Shown: positions 1 through 11,140 of the stretch, piece by piece
Numbering within the stretch: position 1 is the stretch's first letter
How the letters are laid out: the number at the start of each line of letters is the position of its first letter
NCBI RefSeq assembly: GCF_037176765.1
Contig: NC_090024.1
Span: forward strand, 164,468,778 to 164,532,777
Origin: Anolis sagrei
Taxonomy: Eukaryota > Chordata > Lepidosauria > Squamata > Anolidae
DNA: 64,000 nucleotides
Direction: 5' to 3'
Made by a program: the position numbers and the translations under genes
Notes under the pieces: generated by a model
Told to the model about the DNA's origin: nothing
The model's database searches: none
Seen by the model: the letters and a program-made list of their open reading frames with translations, nothing else

Positions 1-330
1 TGTTTTGATTGTTTGCTGTGCATTGCTACAAACGACACTACAAATCCCACACATCCACACCTGTCCTTCCCTAACTTGTGAATTCAGCTTCCAAGGCCCA
101 AAGATCCCTCTGTGCTCTGTTTGATTATTTGTTTGCTGTAAGTTGCCCCAAAAGACACTGCAAATCCCATACATTGCACAATCGCGTCCGCCATTAACGA
201 AGCAATTCAGAAATTTCTGAAAGTTCCGATTTTTTTCAGAAAAATTTGGAATTCAATTCCGAATCAAACCACGAGCGCCCCCTACATCTGAAACGCGGTT
301 TGAACCATTTTTTTTGGTCCAGCAAGCCTA
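1..330. repeat. Unclassified old interspersed repeat with an internal direct repeat
   Basis: Two diverged copies of one unit lie at about 8-50 and 122-173. Both carry a TTTGCTGT core, an ACACTRCAAATCCCA core and end near ACAT. The following sequence to about 330 (GCCATTAACGAAGCAATTCAGAAATT and onward, AT-rich with many GAAATT/AATTCC steps) looks like a dispersed repeat of squamates. I cannot name the family. No coding potential is convincing; the 72-codon open frame here has no recognisable domain. Confidence 0.35.
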
Positions 331-1965
331 GTGTTTATGTACAGTATAAGCTGCTAGGCAAGATTTTAAAAAATGAGATTTCCCCCATAAAAAACTCAGC
401 TCACTGCTCTGATCCTCATCCCATGCCAAAAAGTCATGGATTTCCTAATATGCTGCCAATCTAGCACACTTGCAGGACTGTTATAATGGAAACAGGAACC
501 CCTGAGCTCCCTGAATGAAAGCTGAGATAAAAATGAAACAAGAATCCAAGCAAAACGTGTCATTTAAGGAATATAAATGATTACAGCTTCAATACTCTAC
601 TTTATAAAATAAAGAGAGGGAAAATGATGGACATTTTAGCTGGCATGGTTGAAGGACTGTATTTTCTCATCCTAACCTTATATTCTGTTTTAGGCCATGT
701 TCTGCTTTTACTAAAACAGGATCATGTAATGTAACCATGTGACTTCATGATTTTTGTGCAACATTTTGATATGGGAAGCTTCCCTCTTTTTGCCCAACCA
801 TATGTTTTGTTGAGCAAAAGCAAAATGACCCAGTTAATAATACAGGTCCTTTTAAAACCTGTTCTATTTTCAGTGTTTCCCCTTCCCCCATTCTAAAGTT
901 GTTTAAAATTGTGCGGTAGTCACACTATTTAATTACACCTGAGAAAATATTCAATAATCTCAATTATCCTATTGACGTGCATTAGAACTACTCAGATGCC
1001 ACTGCAAATGTAAAAGGTCTTATTTTTGATCTGCCGGAAATCCTCCAGCTGTGAAAAAGAAGTGCTAACTAGATAGCAGGCATGCTACGCTGAACTGAAC
1101 ACATTAGAAAAATAAATCTGGCTAGTCAGCAAACAGCAGCACAGGATTTACTCAGGCTTCTGGAGGCACCCGCTCCTGTTCAGTAGATTTACACACCTCT
1201 TGAGAGCTACAGAACTGTGAAGAAGGTCTTGGTCTTCACATTTGACCCACTGAATCACATTATCTGCAAGACAACCTCCGCACAGTGCCACTTCCTATTA
1301 GCCTCAGAATGCCAAATGCCCAGCGATCACCAACTGGAAGCATATTGCTTTCGCTTAACAAGGGGCAAACGTGAGTTCTCAATTAGCCACATTTCATTTG
1401 GCAACATGGATAATTCACTCTTCTCAGCATGCTGAATAACTAACCTTCACATAAGAGGTTACATGGAGAAATAATACCGGTTTTATCTACTGGTGCACAA
1501 TAATGGCTTTATTAGTTATTATAGTGTTTTTGATGGCTTCCTGGGATTAGGAACACTTTCTGAAACAACTCATCTGTCTAACAACCTCATCACATTGAGG
1601 TCCTTGATGTGGGGGATGGGGGAGAAGCATAGAGCAGTGGGACAAATTGTAGCACAGAGGGGTAAATCTGTCATCCGGCACATCACATTGCCTGCACCAT
1701 TTGTTTGCCCATCACATGTCAGAAAGCATAGCTTTCCAATGTGCACTCCCATTGTTCCCATTATTTCTGACCTGAACCCAGACAGTCTCCTGTGTTCAGA
1801 TTTCCCCCTCCTACCATGCTTCCTAAACACAGATGACATGTAGCTCCACCAGAAGTAGTTGTATGTCATCGGGTGAGATCTTGCAGGCTCCATGCCATCT
1901 GTGTGGAGGAAGTGTCCTTCAACGGGGATTTTTGGTAATGTGATGAGGTTGTAGGATTGCCAATT
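331..1965. other. Intergenic sequence, no gene seen
   Basis: AT-rich single-copy-looking sequence. Open frames of 72 to 143 codons on both strands (for example 1493-1843 + and 1570-2001 -) overlap each other. They lack domains and splice-linked neighbours, so I treat them as chance. Nothing regulatory stands out. Confidence 0.5.
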
Positions 1966-2273
1966 TGGTAAAGGTTTTCCCCTGACGGTAAGTCCAGTCA
2001 TGTCTGACTCTGAGGGTTGATGCTTATCTCCATTTCTAAGCCAAAGAGCCGGCGTTTTCCATAGACAACTCCAAGGTCATGTGGCCAGCATGACTGCATG
2101 AAGCGCCGTTACCTTCCCGCCAGAGCGGTGCCTATTGATCTACTCACATTTGCATGTTTTGAACTGCTAGGTTGGCAGAAGCTGGGACAAACAGCGGGAG
2201 CTCATGCTGCTCCCCGGATTCAAACAAGTTCAGCAGCTCAGCGGTTTAACCCACTGCACCACCGGGGGCTCCA
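1966..2273 (-). repeat. tRNA-headed SINE, type A (ACA-SINE-like), reverse orientation
   Basis: Read on the - strand it starts with a tRNA-like head (CCCCCGGTGGTGCAGTGGGTT, RNA polymerase III A-box-like). It continues with GTGAGTAGATCAATAGGCACC, a block about a chromosomal-looking CATGCTGGCCACATGACC, and ends with GACTGGACTTACCGTCAGGG. A second copy with the same order is at 14289-14592. The arrangement matches an abundant Anolis SINE as I remember it; the exact family name is uncertain. Confidence 0.8.
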
Positions 2274-2805
2274 CCCAATTTGGTACCCTCTAGGTATCAT
2301 GGATTACCACTCCACTTATTCCTAATCAGTACTCTGTGTTGGACTTCAGCTCCCATTATACCATTAAACTGGCTTTCCAGTTACTGGGCTATAACTTCAG
2401 TCTGATACATCTGATGGGCACCAGATAAAAGGGTTAGGACTAAGAATTCCAAAATACAGAGTTATATTCTTAGGCGGCTCTGAGAAAATTGTTTTTTTCT
2501 AGGAATCGTTATATGACAGCAATTTCCACCACTTGTCACCATGGGCTAGGTTAGCTAGAGCTGATGGGGACTGCAGTTCGATAACTCACAGCTTTAGATA
2601 GAAGTTAGTGACTGATGAACAGATAAAAAGGCTTCTGGGGTCAATGTTCATCTCATGTGTCTGTGTATCCATTCATTCCTATGGTATAAACTGTAAGGAA
2701 AACAATGAACTTTTTTTCTCTATGTAAAAAAAAGGAAAAGTTAATTGTGTCAAGATTTTATGTATCCCATTTAAATGCTGTTTGGCCAATTAGAAAAATA
2801 GCTGG
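2274..2805. other. Intergenic sequence with weak palindromic-repeat fragments
   Basis: Around 2330-2600 there are phrases such as GGACTTCAGCTCCCAT and GGGGACTGCAGTTCGATAACTC. These resemble the middle of the palindromic short elements seen better preserved at 20.2, 31.2 and 54.7 kb. No gene is visible. Confidence 0.35.
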
Positions 2806-2811
2806 TGAACT

Positions 2812-3265
2812 TTGTTGCTGTGTGCCTTCAAGTAATTTCCAGGATATGGTAACTCCAAGGCAGAGGTTCCCAACCTTTTTCATGTCGCAACCCCATTTTA
2901 TAGAGGCAAAGTGACCTGCAACCACAAGCTTTTAAATACATTAAATTAAAACACATTGAAAATAGATTATTCGGTATAATATAACTCAAAATAATGTTAA
3001 CTGCGCATGAACCTGGGCCTCACAATAAACTAACCTGATGAATGAAAGATTGTTATACATTTACGCAAACAAATCTCTGTACAGGACATGATGTCATGAT
3101 TTTTGTTTTGCCTTTTTAAAATTTTCTTAGCTCACCACTGCCTGGAAATCCCACAGAAAATCCTTCGTCTGGGACTGAAATAAAGACTTATTAAGGGCAC
3201 GGCCAGGGATTTGAGCCCCGGTCTCCAGAGTCATTGTCCAACACTGAAACCACTACACTAACTAT
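2812..3265 (-). repeat. Sauria SINE in reverse, interrupted by a hAT-like fragment
   Basis: The left part at 2812-2862 (GTTGCTGTGTGCCTTCAAGT) is the reversed tail of a Sauria SINE. The right part at about 3190-3262 (GGTCTCCAGAGTCATTGTCC, then AACCACTACACTAAC) is the reversed tRNA-like head. Between them, from 2864, is a block starting CAGAGGTTCCCAACCTTTTT. That is the usual start of a hAT-type terminal inverted repeat. The right end of the inserted block is not clear to me. Confidence 0.6.
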
Positions 3266-3344
3266 GCTGACTCTTACTAGTGACTTGCCATTCAAGTAAT
3301 TCTAGAATTTTACCATGTGTCAGTAGTGACAGTGAAAGAATATG

Positions 3345-3440
3345 AGGATGCTTGCCATAGATGCAGGAGAAATGTCAGGAGAAATATTGCCTCCAGAACA
3401 TGGCCATATAGCCCGGAAAAACCTACAACAACCCAATATG
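3345..3440 (+). repeat. Penelope-like element terminal fragment
   Basis: Contains GCCATAGATGCAGGAGAAATG, then GAACATGGCCATATAGCCCGG and ACCTACAACAACCCA. The same order forms the 3' end of the better-preserved Penelope-like fragment at 24.1-24.8 kb and both arms of the inverted repeat at 16.2-16.5 kb. No coding part is attached here. Confidence 0.55.
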
Positions 3441-4205
3441 CACCGTGTTTCATCATTTTCCAATTTCAGAAGGGCTTGTCACAAATCTGAGTGAATTTGC
3501 TAAGTGCTTGACCATAAGCAGCACAGCTTAGAATGTAAAGAATTTGGCTTCAGTAGGTTTCATCATGCTCTTTGAAGATCAGTCATTGGCATGAGGTATG
3601 CTTGAAAATGCACTTGCAATGTGCAATTAAAGACTTTGAATAAAAAACCCTTTGAGTGTTAGCCCTTTTTTCCTAATCCAGTGCCTTGATTTTTGATGAA
3701 GTATCTTTTTGAAACCTCTGGGCTGGGCAACAGCAATGTATCATTCAACTTTTTTAAAACTGAAAATGGCACTTGTTTTAAATAGTTACATCTTACAGAA
3801 ATGGCTTTGGACTGAAGCAACAGCTCTGGGGAAACCTACCGTCAGCTCAGCACTCAGACTATATATCCTTTTACAACCTTCTACACCTTGTGCTTATGAT
3901 ATTGGTTTTGTCTTTGCTGATTTATTCATGATCTCCTCACTCATAAGCGTAACATCTATCTGTGGCTCATGGAGGGATAAATTAATTCCATTTTATTGGC
4001 CACTCGTGGCTTACTCAGGCATTTAAGAACACTTCATAACGTCCAACACAAGATGAATAAAGACGATCTATACTAATAGTATTTATTTCACTCACTCTGC
4101 CAGACTATATATTCTGCTTATACACAGTCATTATGTTTTATGCTCCTTGTTCTACATCTTACTTGCACAAATACACTCTGGAATGCTGATCATTTGAATT
4201 CTTTG
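3441..4205. other. Intergenic sequence, no gene seen
   Basis: AT-rich sequence. An open frame of 105 codons at 3709-4026 has no recognisable domain or codon signal, and I do not call it. No repeat family was recognised. Confidence 0.45.
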
Positions 4206-4207
4206 GA

Positions 4208-4425
4208 AGAAACCTAGTGTGGGGTAGTGGTTAGAGCATTGGATTATGGCTGGCTAACCTGCCTTTACCATGGAAACCCACTGGATGACCTTGGCCAAGT
4301 CATGCTCTCTAGCTCTCAGAGGGAGGCAAAGGCAACCCCCCTCTAAACAAACGTTGCCAAGAAAACCCTGGAATAGATTCCCTTTAGAGTCGCCATAAAT
4401 CAGAAATCACTTGAAAGCACACAAC
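4208..4425 (+). repeat. Sauria SINE, forward
   Basis: The head GTGGGGTAGTGGTTAGAGCA is tRNA-like. The body holds GACCTTGGCCAAGTCATGCT and GAGGCAAAGGCAACCCC. The tail GAGTCGCCATAAATCAGAAA then TGAAAGCACACAACATGACA is BovB-like. The three parts in this order define the squamate-wide Sauria SINE, so this is one of the clearest lineage markers in the window. Confidence 0.88.
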
Positions 4426-4574
4426 ATGACAGGATTGTTTAGATTTTTTAAAAAATTCTATGATAGTTTTATATATCACAAGGAAGGTTCCAATAAGCCT
4501 CTCAAAAGTTGTCTCAGAGGTGATCTTATGATGGGCATAGAAGAGGGTGCAAATGGGAATAGTGACAAGTGTAA

Positions 4575-4735
4575 TGTAGGCTGGATCTACACTGCCATAT
4601 AATCCACTATCTGATTCCAGATTATCTGATTTGAACTGGATTATATGAATCTACACAGTCACATAATCCAATTCAAAGCAAATAATTTGGATTCAGAAAC
4701 TGAATTATATGGCAGTGTTGATGGGGCTTTAGATG
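4575..4735. mobile_element. Palindromic short element (CTGCCATATAATCC type)
   Basis: The left arm GGATCTACACTGCCATATAA and the right arm TTATATGGCAGTGTTGATGG are inverted. The inner blocks repeat ATAATCCA and CAAAGCARATAATYTGGATT. The whole unit folds on itself over about 160 bp. It carries no open reading frame, as expected for a non-autonomous DNA element. Confidence 0.65.
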
Positions 4736-4754
4736 TAATATTTGTCAACCCTCT

Positions 4755-4812
4755 TGGCCAGTGGTTCTCAACCTATGGGCCCTTTTGGCCAGTGGTTCTC
4801 AACCTATTTTTA
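4755..4812. repeat. hAT-type end, tandemly doubled
   Basis: The phrase TTGGCCAGTGGTTCTCAACC occurs twice, about 38 bp apart. CAGTGGTTCTCAACC is the terminal sequence of the hAT-type element mapped exactly at 46671-46805. Only the end is preserved here. Confidence 0.5.
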
Positions 4813-6520
4813 ATACTGATGGATTTGTTTCCCAACTATGTCTGCTATTTCTAAATAATTGTAGTCAATTGTGTAGTGTGTCTCCACTACACAAAGTAAA
4901 TTGGTGCCATTTTAATTGTCATAGGTTCTACCCTATGGAATCCTGAGATGTGTAGTCTGGTGAGGCACTTAACATTCTCTGTTAGCAAGCTCTATTGTAC
5001 TCCCCAAAAAGCAAAGAATTCATATTTAACGCTCTATGCTTTTATAAATCTTAAGATTTTATAAGATACAGCTTTGTCAGTTAAAGCGATGTCAAACTTT
5101 TATCACTATATAGTTCAGATATATTTCAGGTTGTGAATATGTTTATTTAAAATGCTTAGATTGTACTTAATTACTGTATCCAGTAGTGACACCAAGGACC
5201 TCTTCACACGACCCAAACTTCAGCAGAGGCGGCAGGTATTTCTCAGTTCAGCTGTGGAACGTGATGGCTCCCGTCACACTCCAGAAAAGAATTTCCGAGG
5301 TGGCTCTATAGTGGAACTGTCGCCAAAATCCTGCCGCCACCTAAAAATAACATGCAGTGAAAGACGAAAGACATCCCATTTTTCAATGGCCATCAAAGGG
5401 GACCGGTGGCTTCTTGTGTTCTTGTGTTGAGGTAGGGGGAAAGCCAGGATAATGTGGGGCATGAGGTGACAGGTCTCCATGCCCCCTGGATGGGTGCTAC
5501 TGAAATCACCACGATTTGCGACAATTCCAGTGGTCCTAAGAGAAACTGAAACCAATCAGATGTGGCACTATGCCACCATCACTGCTTAGCCTTGAAATGG
5601 TTGTCCATTCCAGTCCTCTCTGCTTTGTTAATGGCAGTTCAACCACTTATGTTGTGAAAGCAGATGACAATCCATTAGCAAAAACCAAAACATGATACCT
5701 GTCTTCTTTAGCCTCAGGAAAATAGAAAATAATCCCAAAATTATGTTGGGACAAAAGCCAGAAACTAAAGAAAGCTTGCAATTTGCCAAGGTGTTTCCCC
5801 TGAAATATATAGTTTATTAAGTGTAGTAAAACTTTAGTTGCCAGAAAGGACAGTTATAATTTCTTAAAACCCTCACCACCCACAGCCACAATATTAAGAA
5901 GATTTGAGGAGGGAGGAAAAGGTATTACAGCGCCATAGGAAAAAGTCTTCATCCATTTTTCTTCTTGTCAGCCTAGATGACTGTTAATTCAAATCATACA
6001 TAAGCAATCCTGCTACAGCAGTAAAGGTTCAAGGCCTACCAGACAACCGGGAGAGCAATGCCAAGCAGGAACTGTCAGCTTAAAGCAGCACGGAGCCCTG
6101 TGAAATCATCTTTGTTTTGATGACAGAGATCTGGGAGGACTATTAGAATAATCCTCCTGTTCATTATAAAATAGAGCTCAAACTATCATCCTGGAGTGGT
6201 GTATTAAAGCTGTGAACATGCCACAGGAAAACACATTAAGACTTACGTAGCTCATGTAAGCTGTAAAAGAAAAAGTATAGCAAGCTTCATCATTCTGGCT
6301 GCTGTGGAGTTTCTATAAATAAAGCCCAAAGTTATGATTAGTCTCTGGTGATATTACCCAGCAGAACAGAAAAACTCTATTTCAATTGCTGTTTATTCCA
6401 AATACAACAGTAATGAGTAGAATCAGAAAATGCATGTATTCCAGGAGACACTTCCAATACAAAAATGCAGAAAATTTTATATATTGCAATCTTAAACATG
6501 CTTACCTGGGAGGAAGCCTA
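4813..6520. other. Intergenic sequence, mostly unrecognised
   Basis: At 4860-4980 there are remnants of the palindromic family with TTTTAATTGTCATAG and GGAATCCTGAGATGTGTAGT. At 5190-5570 a GC-richer stretch gives overlapping open frames on both strands (5152-5430 + and 5274-5555 -) without any domain. It may be an old repeat that I cannot name. No gene is supported. Confidence 0.4.
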
Positions 6521-6527
6521 GTACAGG

Positions 6528-6640
6528 GCGAATCGAAATCCAGAATCATAAATTTAGAAAGTGCCACAAGGACCATCCAGTCCAACCTCATGTCATGCAG
6601 GAATATTCAATCAAATACATATGATAGTGCTATCAAATTC
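6528..6640 (-). repeat. CR1-like LINE 3' fragment, reverse
   Basis: Contains AGAATCATAAATTTAGAAAG and CAAGGACCATCCAGTCCAAC. This is a diverged copy of the pattern that is much clearer at 55388-55745. The AGAATCATA motif is the reverse complement of the CR1 3' terminal octamer, which sets the orientation. Confidence 0.55.
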
Positions 6641-7061
6641 TCTCAGAGAACATCTGCTTTTGATACCAACAAATATTTATTTCTATTAGCTGCAGTCCCA
6701 TACACCAGGGCCTGAGAAAATGAAATAAACAGAATGGTTATTTGCATGGGTTATGTTTACAAAAGACTACAGAGTTCAAGGAGAGACATTTCTTTGAACT
6801 CTAAAGAAACTATCCAAAATGCTGGATCCTATCCCATGGATTCATTGCACTGTTGGTATGGGACTCACCAGCCTTCCCACTGTTACACTAACTATCACGA
6901 AGTTCAAGTGGAGTTCTTCCCCAGCTTTTCATGGAATTCAGGAGTTGAACCTGGGACTTTCTGAATGCAAAGTCAATACTTCATCACTAAGCACAGTTAC
7001 CTCCCAGGTTCATAAAATACAGTGAACATTGGCCCCCATTATTTTAAATCTGTCATTGTCC

Positions 7062-7640
7062 TGGACTCATAGAGAGAAAGGAAGTGTGGGCAAACTTCCA
7101 TCATGCCTAGGACAAGAACGGGTGAGGGGCCTGCCCTCCATGCCAACTGCCACTGCCCTGCCATTGGAAGGGGAAAAGAAATCAGGTACAGCTACACCAC
7201 GCCTAGGCCAGAAGAAGACAAAAGGTCCTCCATTCATCCTAACTGTCACTGTGCTGACTCAGAGTGAGAGAGAAAGAAGAGGCAACAGCTCCATTATGCA
7301 CAAACATGGAAGCTAATGAGGGGGCCTCCTACCATCCCAAGTCCTATAGTCCTGATCTTGGAAACTATGAAGAGGCAGGCATAGTTCTATCACCCCTAGG
7401 CCGAGAAGCAGATGAAAGGTCCTCCATCCATTCCTGGCCTCAGAGAGAGAGAGAAGAAGAAGAAGCAGACACAGCTCCATCATGTCTAGACCAGGGTAGA
7501 TAACAGGTCCTCTCTCAATCCCTGGCTTCAGAAGGAGAGAAGAAGAGGCAGCCATAGTTTCACCAAGAAGCTGATGAAAGCTCCATCATCCATCCCAACT
7601 GCCCTAATCTCAGAAGAAGAGATGAAGAAGCAATTTCTCT
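7062..7640. repeat. Degenerate minisatellite, unit about 90-110 bp
   Basis: Diverged units recur with the order: a GGAGAGAAGAAGAGGCA-like purine block, CAGCTCCATCATGCC, TAGGCCAAGAAG, then AAAGGTCCTCCATCCATCC and an AACTGCCCTGATCTCAGA-like end. I can see about five or six units. The long open frames on both strands come from the repeated composition. The stretch after it, to about 7800, has a LINE-tail look (ATTGTAAGCCTGGGCCAAG). Confidence 0.6.
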
Positions 7641-7804
7641 GGCCTAAATACCCCCCCTCTGCTGCCATCCCCTTTCCTTGAGTGTCATGCCTTTAAATTG
7701 TAAGCCTGGGCCAAGAAACCACTTATTTCTTGTTCTTTTTCTTAGTAAAGCACCACATACAATGATGGCACATTATCAATAGATAAGGATGAGGATGAGG
7801 ATGG

Positions 7805-8030
7805 CATGGGCCAGTGTGATGTAGTGTTGAACTAGGATTCCAACAGCCCAGAGTTTGAACTCAAATTTAGCCATGGAAATCCAGTGGTAACCTAGGCTAT
7901 ACTTGTTCGGCCCCAGAAGAAGGTCTTGGCAAATTCCCTCTGAACAAATAATGTCAAGAAAATCCTGTGATAGGTTTGCTTTGGGGTCCATATAAGTTAG
8001 AAACGAGTTGAAGGCGAACAGCTACAACGA
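7805..8030 (+). repeat. Sauria SINE, forward
   Basis: The body has GAAGAAGGTCTTGGCAAATT and GTCAAGAAAATCCTGTGATA. The tail has GGGGTCCATATAAGTTAGAA and GAGTTGAAGGCGAACAGCTA. The head (CCAGTGTGATGTAGTGTTGA) is diverged. It is preceded by a short GATGAG simple repeat. Confidence 0.8.
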
Positions 8031-8812
8031 TTTAAAATGCAGTGGTGTTGAATTTATAGATTTTCAAAGTTCCTCTTTTATTTGCCCAAACTCTGCCTTG
8101 CAGGAAGGAACTAGATATACTGTAGTAAACGTGGTTGCAATCTGTTTATGAATTTGTTTAAAGGACTTAACTAGTAAATTGCCCACCTGTCTACTTCTCT
8201 GTATTATTAACCTTAATTACGATCATTTCCCTATCCCTAAAATTATATTCAAATGTGATTATACATGGTAAAGCTCTCATTAGAAAATCCTCACAAGAGG
8301 TTAATTGAGACCAAGTTCAAACTCATGAGAGCAGATGGTTAAAAGATCTTAATTATGCCAGGCTTAGAAATCTGGGGAAATTAGCCACCAATTGGGATGG
8401 CATTCTATTACAGGCAACTCTCAAATGTTTGATGTTTTCCAAACATTAGCCCGAGCCACCCATACTTGATTATTGTTCCTCAAAATCAGGACACAACTTG
8501 CTTTGTTGTTTCAACCATCATTTGTAGCCATCCCATTATTCAGGATAATGAAGACAGATCATGTCAATCAACAAGAAAATGACAGAAAATGATTGAGGCA
8601 CTTGGAGGAGGTGATCCATAAGAAAAACCTAAAAGCTCATTTCTGCTGTCACCACTATAAATTATTTGCAACATATCTAAAATCAAGTAGATGAGATGGG
8701 ATCACAGTGGGGGAAATCTTTTAAGGTTCTAAATACCTAGGATAGGCTATTTGGAAGTATAATAATAAGATGATATAGGGAGCTTGCTCAGAATTTGCTG
8801 CTTGGGAATATA
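8031..8812. other. Intergenic sequence, no gene seen
   Basis: AT-rich, with no recognised repeat, open frame or motif. Confidence 0.45.
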
Positions 8813-8814
8813 CA

Positions 8815-8940
8815 ACGCCTGTGGTCTGTGGCAGAGAAGGCCAAAGACCTGATAAAACTGCAACTCCCACGATCCCATAGCATGGAGTCATGGCAGTTAA
8901 AGTGGTGGCAAACCATTAATTCTACAGTTTGGATGCACCC
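8815..8940. mobile_element. Palindromic short element (TAAAGTGGT/GATGCACCC type), partial
   Basis: Right half of the family: GAGAAGGCCAAAGACCTGAT, AAACTGCAACTCCCACGATC, GGCAGTTAAAGTGGTGGCAA, then AATTCTACAGTTTGGATGCA. The same order is seen at 20222-20397 and 54690-54912, where the left half is also present. Confidence 0.65.
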
Positions 8941-9303
8941 AAATAGAGCAATGGAGATGCAGATGTTTTTGCAATACATACCTTTTTTGCAAACACACAG
9001 AGAGAGTACAGTGGAAATAAACACTAGAGTGGGGAGCAACCAGAAAAAGCCTCCAAGTCAAGCTGTGTGCAAAAAATCTTTGAAAGATTCTATCCTGGTT
9101 GTCCTTACGAGAACTTCTCTTTAGCATTGCTCCCCTCTTCCTCCAATTGTTCCTTGTCTGTTCTCCAACTGTCTCAACTTCGCAGGGCCAGTCGCAGTGA
9201 ATCTTCTGTCATCCCACTTTTTCAGCTACTATTAAAATGTCCCACTTTCTCTCCCCTTCTCCTACTTCAGCCCTTTGCTCTCTGCTTCTTTCAACAGTTG
9301 CAA

Positions 9304-9620
9304 ACAGGGCTGTAGCTGGGGGGGGGGGGGGGGTAGGGGTTCAGCCCCCCCCCCCAAATTTTTCAGGTTAAAAAAACCTGGTTTACTCATGGATTTTAAT
9401 TGGTTAATCAAATCCACCTGCTAAGTCTATAAGAAAGAAAAATTAAATAAGTCCCTCCAGAACTGCAAGCACTATCTCAAGTAAATTTTGACAATGAATC
9501 ATACTATTTACATTATTTTGTGTTATGAAACTACTTCTCATGATTTGCTTTTTAAAAAATCACACACACACACACTTTTGTTTGTTTGTTTGTTTGTTTG
9601 TTTGTTTGCTACGGTCCTGG
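9304..9620. repeat. G/C homopolymer runs, unclassified transposon fragment and (TTTG)n microsatellite
   Basis: A run of 16 G at 9318-9333 and 11 C at 9345-9355 flank a short block. AAATTTTTCAGGTTAAAAAA follows, a phrase I associate with a dispersed squamate DNA element, although the family is not identified. A short CA run and a (TTTG)n array end the stretch at about 9570-9607. Confidence 0.5.
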
Positions 9621-9720
9621 TTGCAAACTGAGTTCAAAGTGCAAAAATATTTTGCACTCCATTAACTCAGCAAGAGTGGAATATTGCTCTCCCCAGTAAG
9701 TTCTGGCAAAAGTAACAAAG

Positions 9721-9985
9721 GTGCAGCAACCAGTATCACACTAGCGCAAAAAGGAAAGGCAAAGAATATGAATCCCATCTGAAACCCTGTGGCTGTCTCC
9801 TGCAGTATTCTGGGGCTTGTAGTTTAGTGAGACCCAGGACCTCTCTGGCTGACATTTTAAGGCACCTCGCCTACACTCCAAGCCCCAGAATTCTGCAGGA
9901 GGCAGCCACAGGATTTCAGATAGCACGCATACTCTGCCTACTACACTTTCAGCTCTAATGTGATACTGGCTGTTGCTGCTTCTCC
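9721..9985. mobile_element. Palindromic element of about 265 bp
   Basis: The left arm runs GTGCAGCAACCAGTATCACA, then GAAACCCTGTGGCTGTCTCC and TGCAGTATTCTGGGGC. The right arm is its imperfect reverse complement, ending CTAATGTGATACTGGCTGTT and GCTGCTTC. Both arms match over nearly their whole length, apart from a diverged stretch near the ends. It has no coding capacity. I take it as a non-autonomous DNA transposon. Confidence 0.6.
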
Positions 9986-11140
9986 CAGCTTAGTGATCTT
10001 CCTCACTAATAACGTTTGCAATCTTGACCCTACTTTGATGTTGCTTGTCCACACATGTCCAGGTTTTCATCTGTAAAATGTTAAAGAGTGTGCTCTTGCC
10101 AAAGGCATGGTGATAAGTGGATTGCTGCCTTCAGGGAGCAAAAATGATGCTCAGTGATGACATCAGACATCCTAGCCAGGGACCAGGCAAGGATTTTGTG
10201 ACAAGCCCCAGTGGTCTTTTATGAATGTTTTGAAATGTCTCCATTCTATGATATTACTGCAAGCTTTTCCAGACTAGGGAATAGCACAGCCTCCAGAGGA
10301 AAAAAATGATGTAGAAATAAATTTGCCGCATAAATGACAAAGGAGCTCTCACTGTGTAGGCATCTGTTTAGACACAAAAAAATGGTTTATCAGCATATTT
10401 CCCTGATTCCTCTTTTCTCTAGCTGAGAAGCATTATAAACGCACCTGTGTTTAAGATTTTTGTGAATACAAAAAAGGGGGGAAGCCTGACATTCTCGACC
10501 TGACATTCTCGACCGATGCTTCATTCTTCCCCATCCCAATATTTCCAGCATAGTTGTTGTTCATTTGTGGGGGGTTTTTCATTCATTGAGCATTTTTAAT
10601 GCAAATATGTCTCACTATCACTCAGGATTTTATTTTTAAGAGGGTCTCCATATAGAGGAGCATTATCGCATACGGCTCATAGTGCACATTACAGCCTCCC
10701 CAACTGTGAATGGAAACACAACATTGTACATTATCATCCTAAGTTCACTCCAAACCAGTATTCAAGTCATCTCAAACCTGTGTTTGCATCCCCACTTTTG
10801 GGCTTCTGAAACCACTTCCAAAGTGGGTTGAGGAAGGGTGATAAGGAGGAAGCACTGCTGCAGCATATTTGTGAGTAGTGATGTGTGTTTCTGGGCATGT
10901 TGTAGATGTCACATTGTACCACTTCCCTCCCTGAAAAGGATGGCCCTTGGACTTCTGGCTGTAGTCCAAGATAGATCTCAACTGTACAACAATACATGTA
11001 GCCCCTTTATAGTACAGGTGGTACAGCCAGTGCATAGATTTACCGTCTCAATGAGAACGATGCTGGTAATAGAGTGTAACAATATTATGGAAACATATTT
11101 TGCATTGATAGAATTTAAAATTGCGATATGTAAATATTCT
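9986..11140. other. Intergenic sequence with a 13-bp doubling
   Basis: The phrase CTGACATTCTCGAC occurs twice in tandem at about 10487-10513. The rest is unrecognised. Open frames at 10772-11035 (-) and 10838-11188 (+) overlap each other and are not supported as genes. Confidence 0.4.

Noticed and set aside
246-464. Open frame of 72 codons near the left edge
   Set aside because: No domain, low complexity and it overlaps a dispersed repeat.
1493-2001. Overlapping open frames of 116 and 143 codons on opposite strands
   Set aside because: They mirror each other, have no domain, and the second runs into a SINE.
7029-7555. Several long open frames on both strands
   Set aside because: They are produced by the repeated units of the minisatellite.
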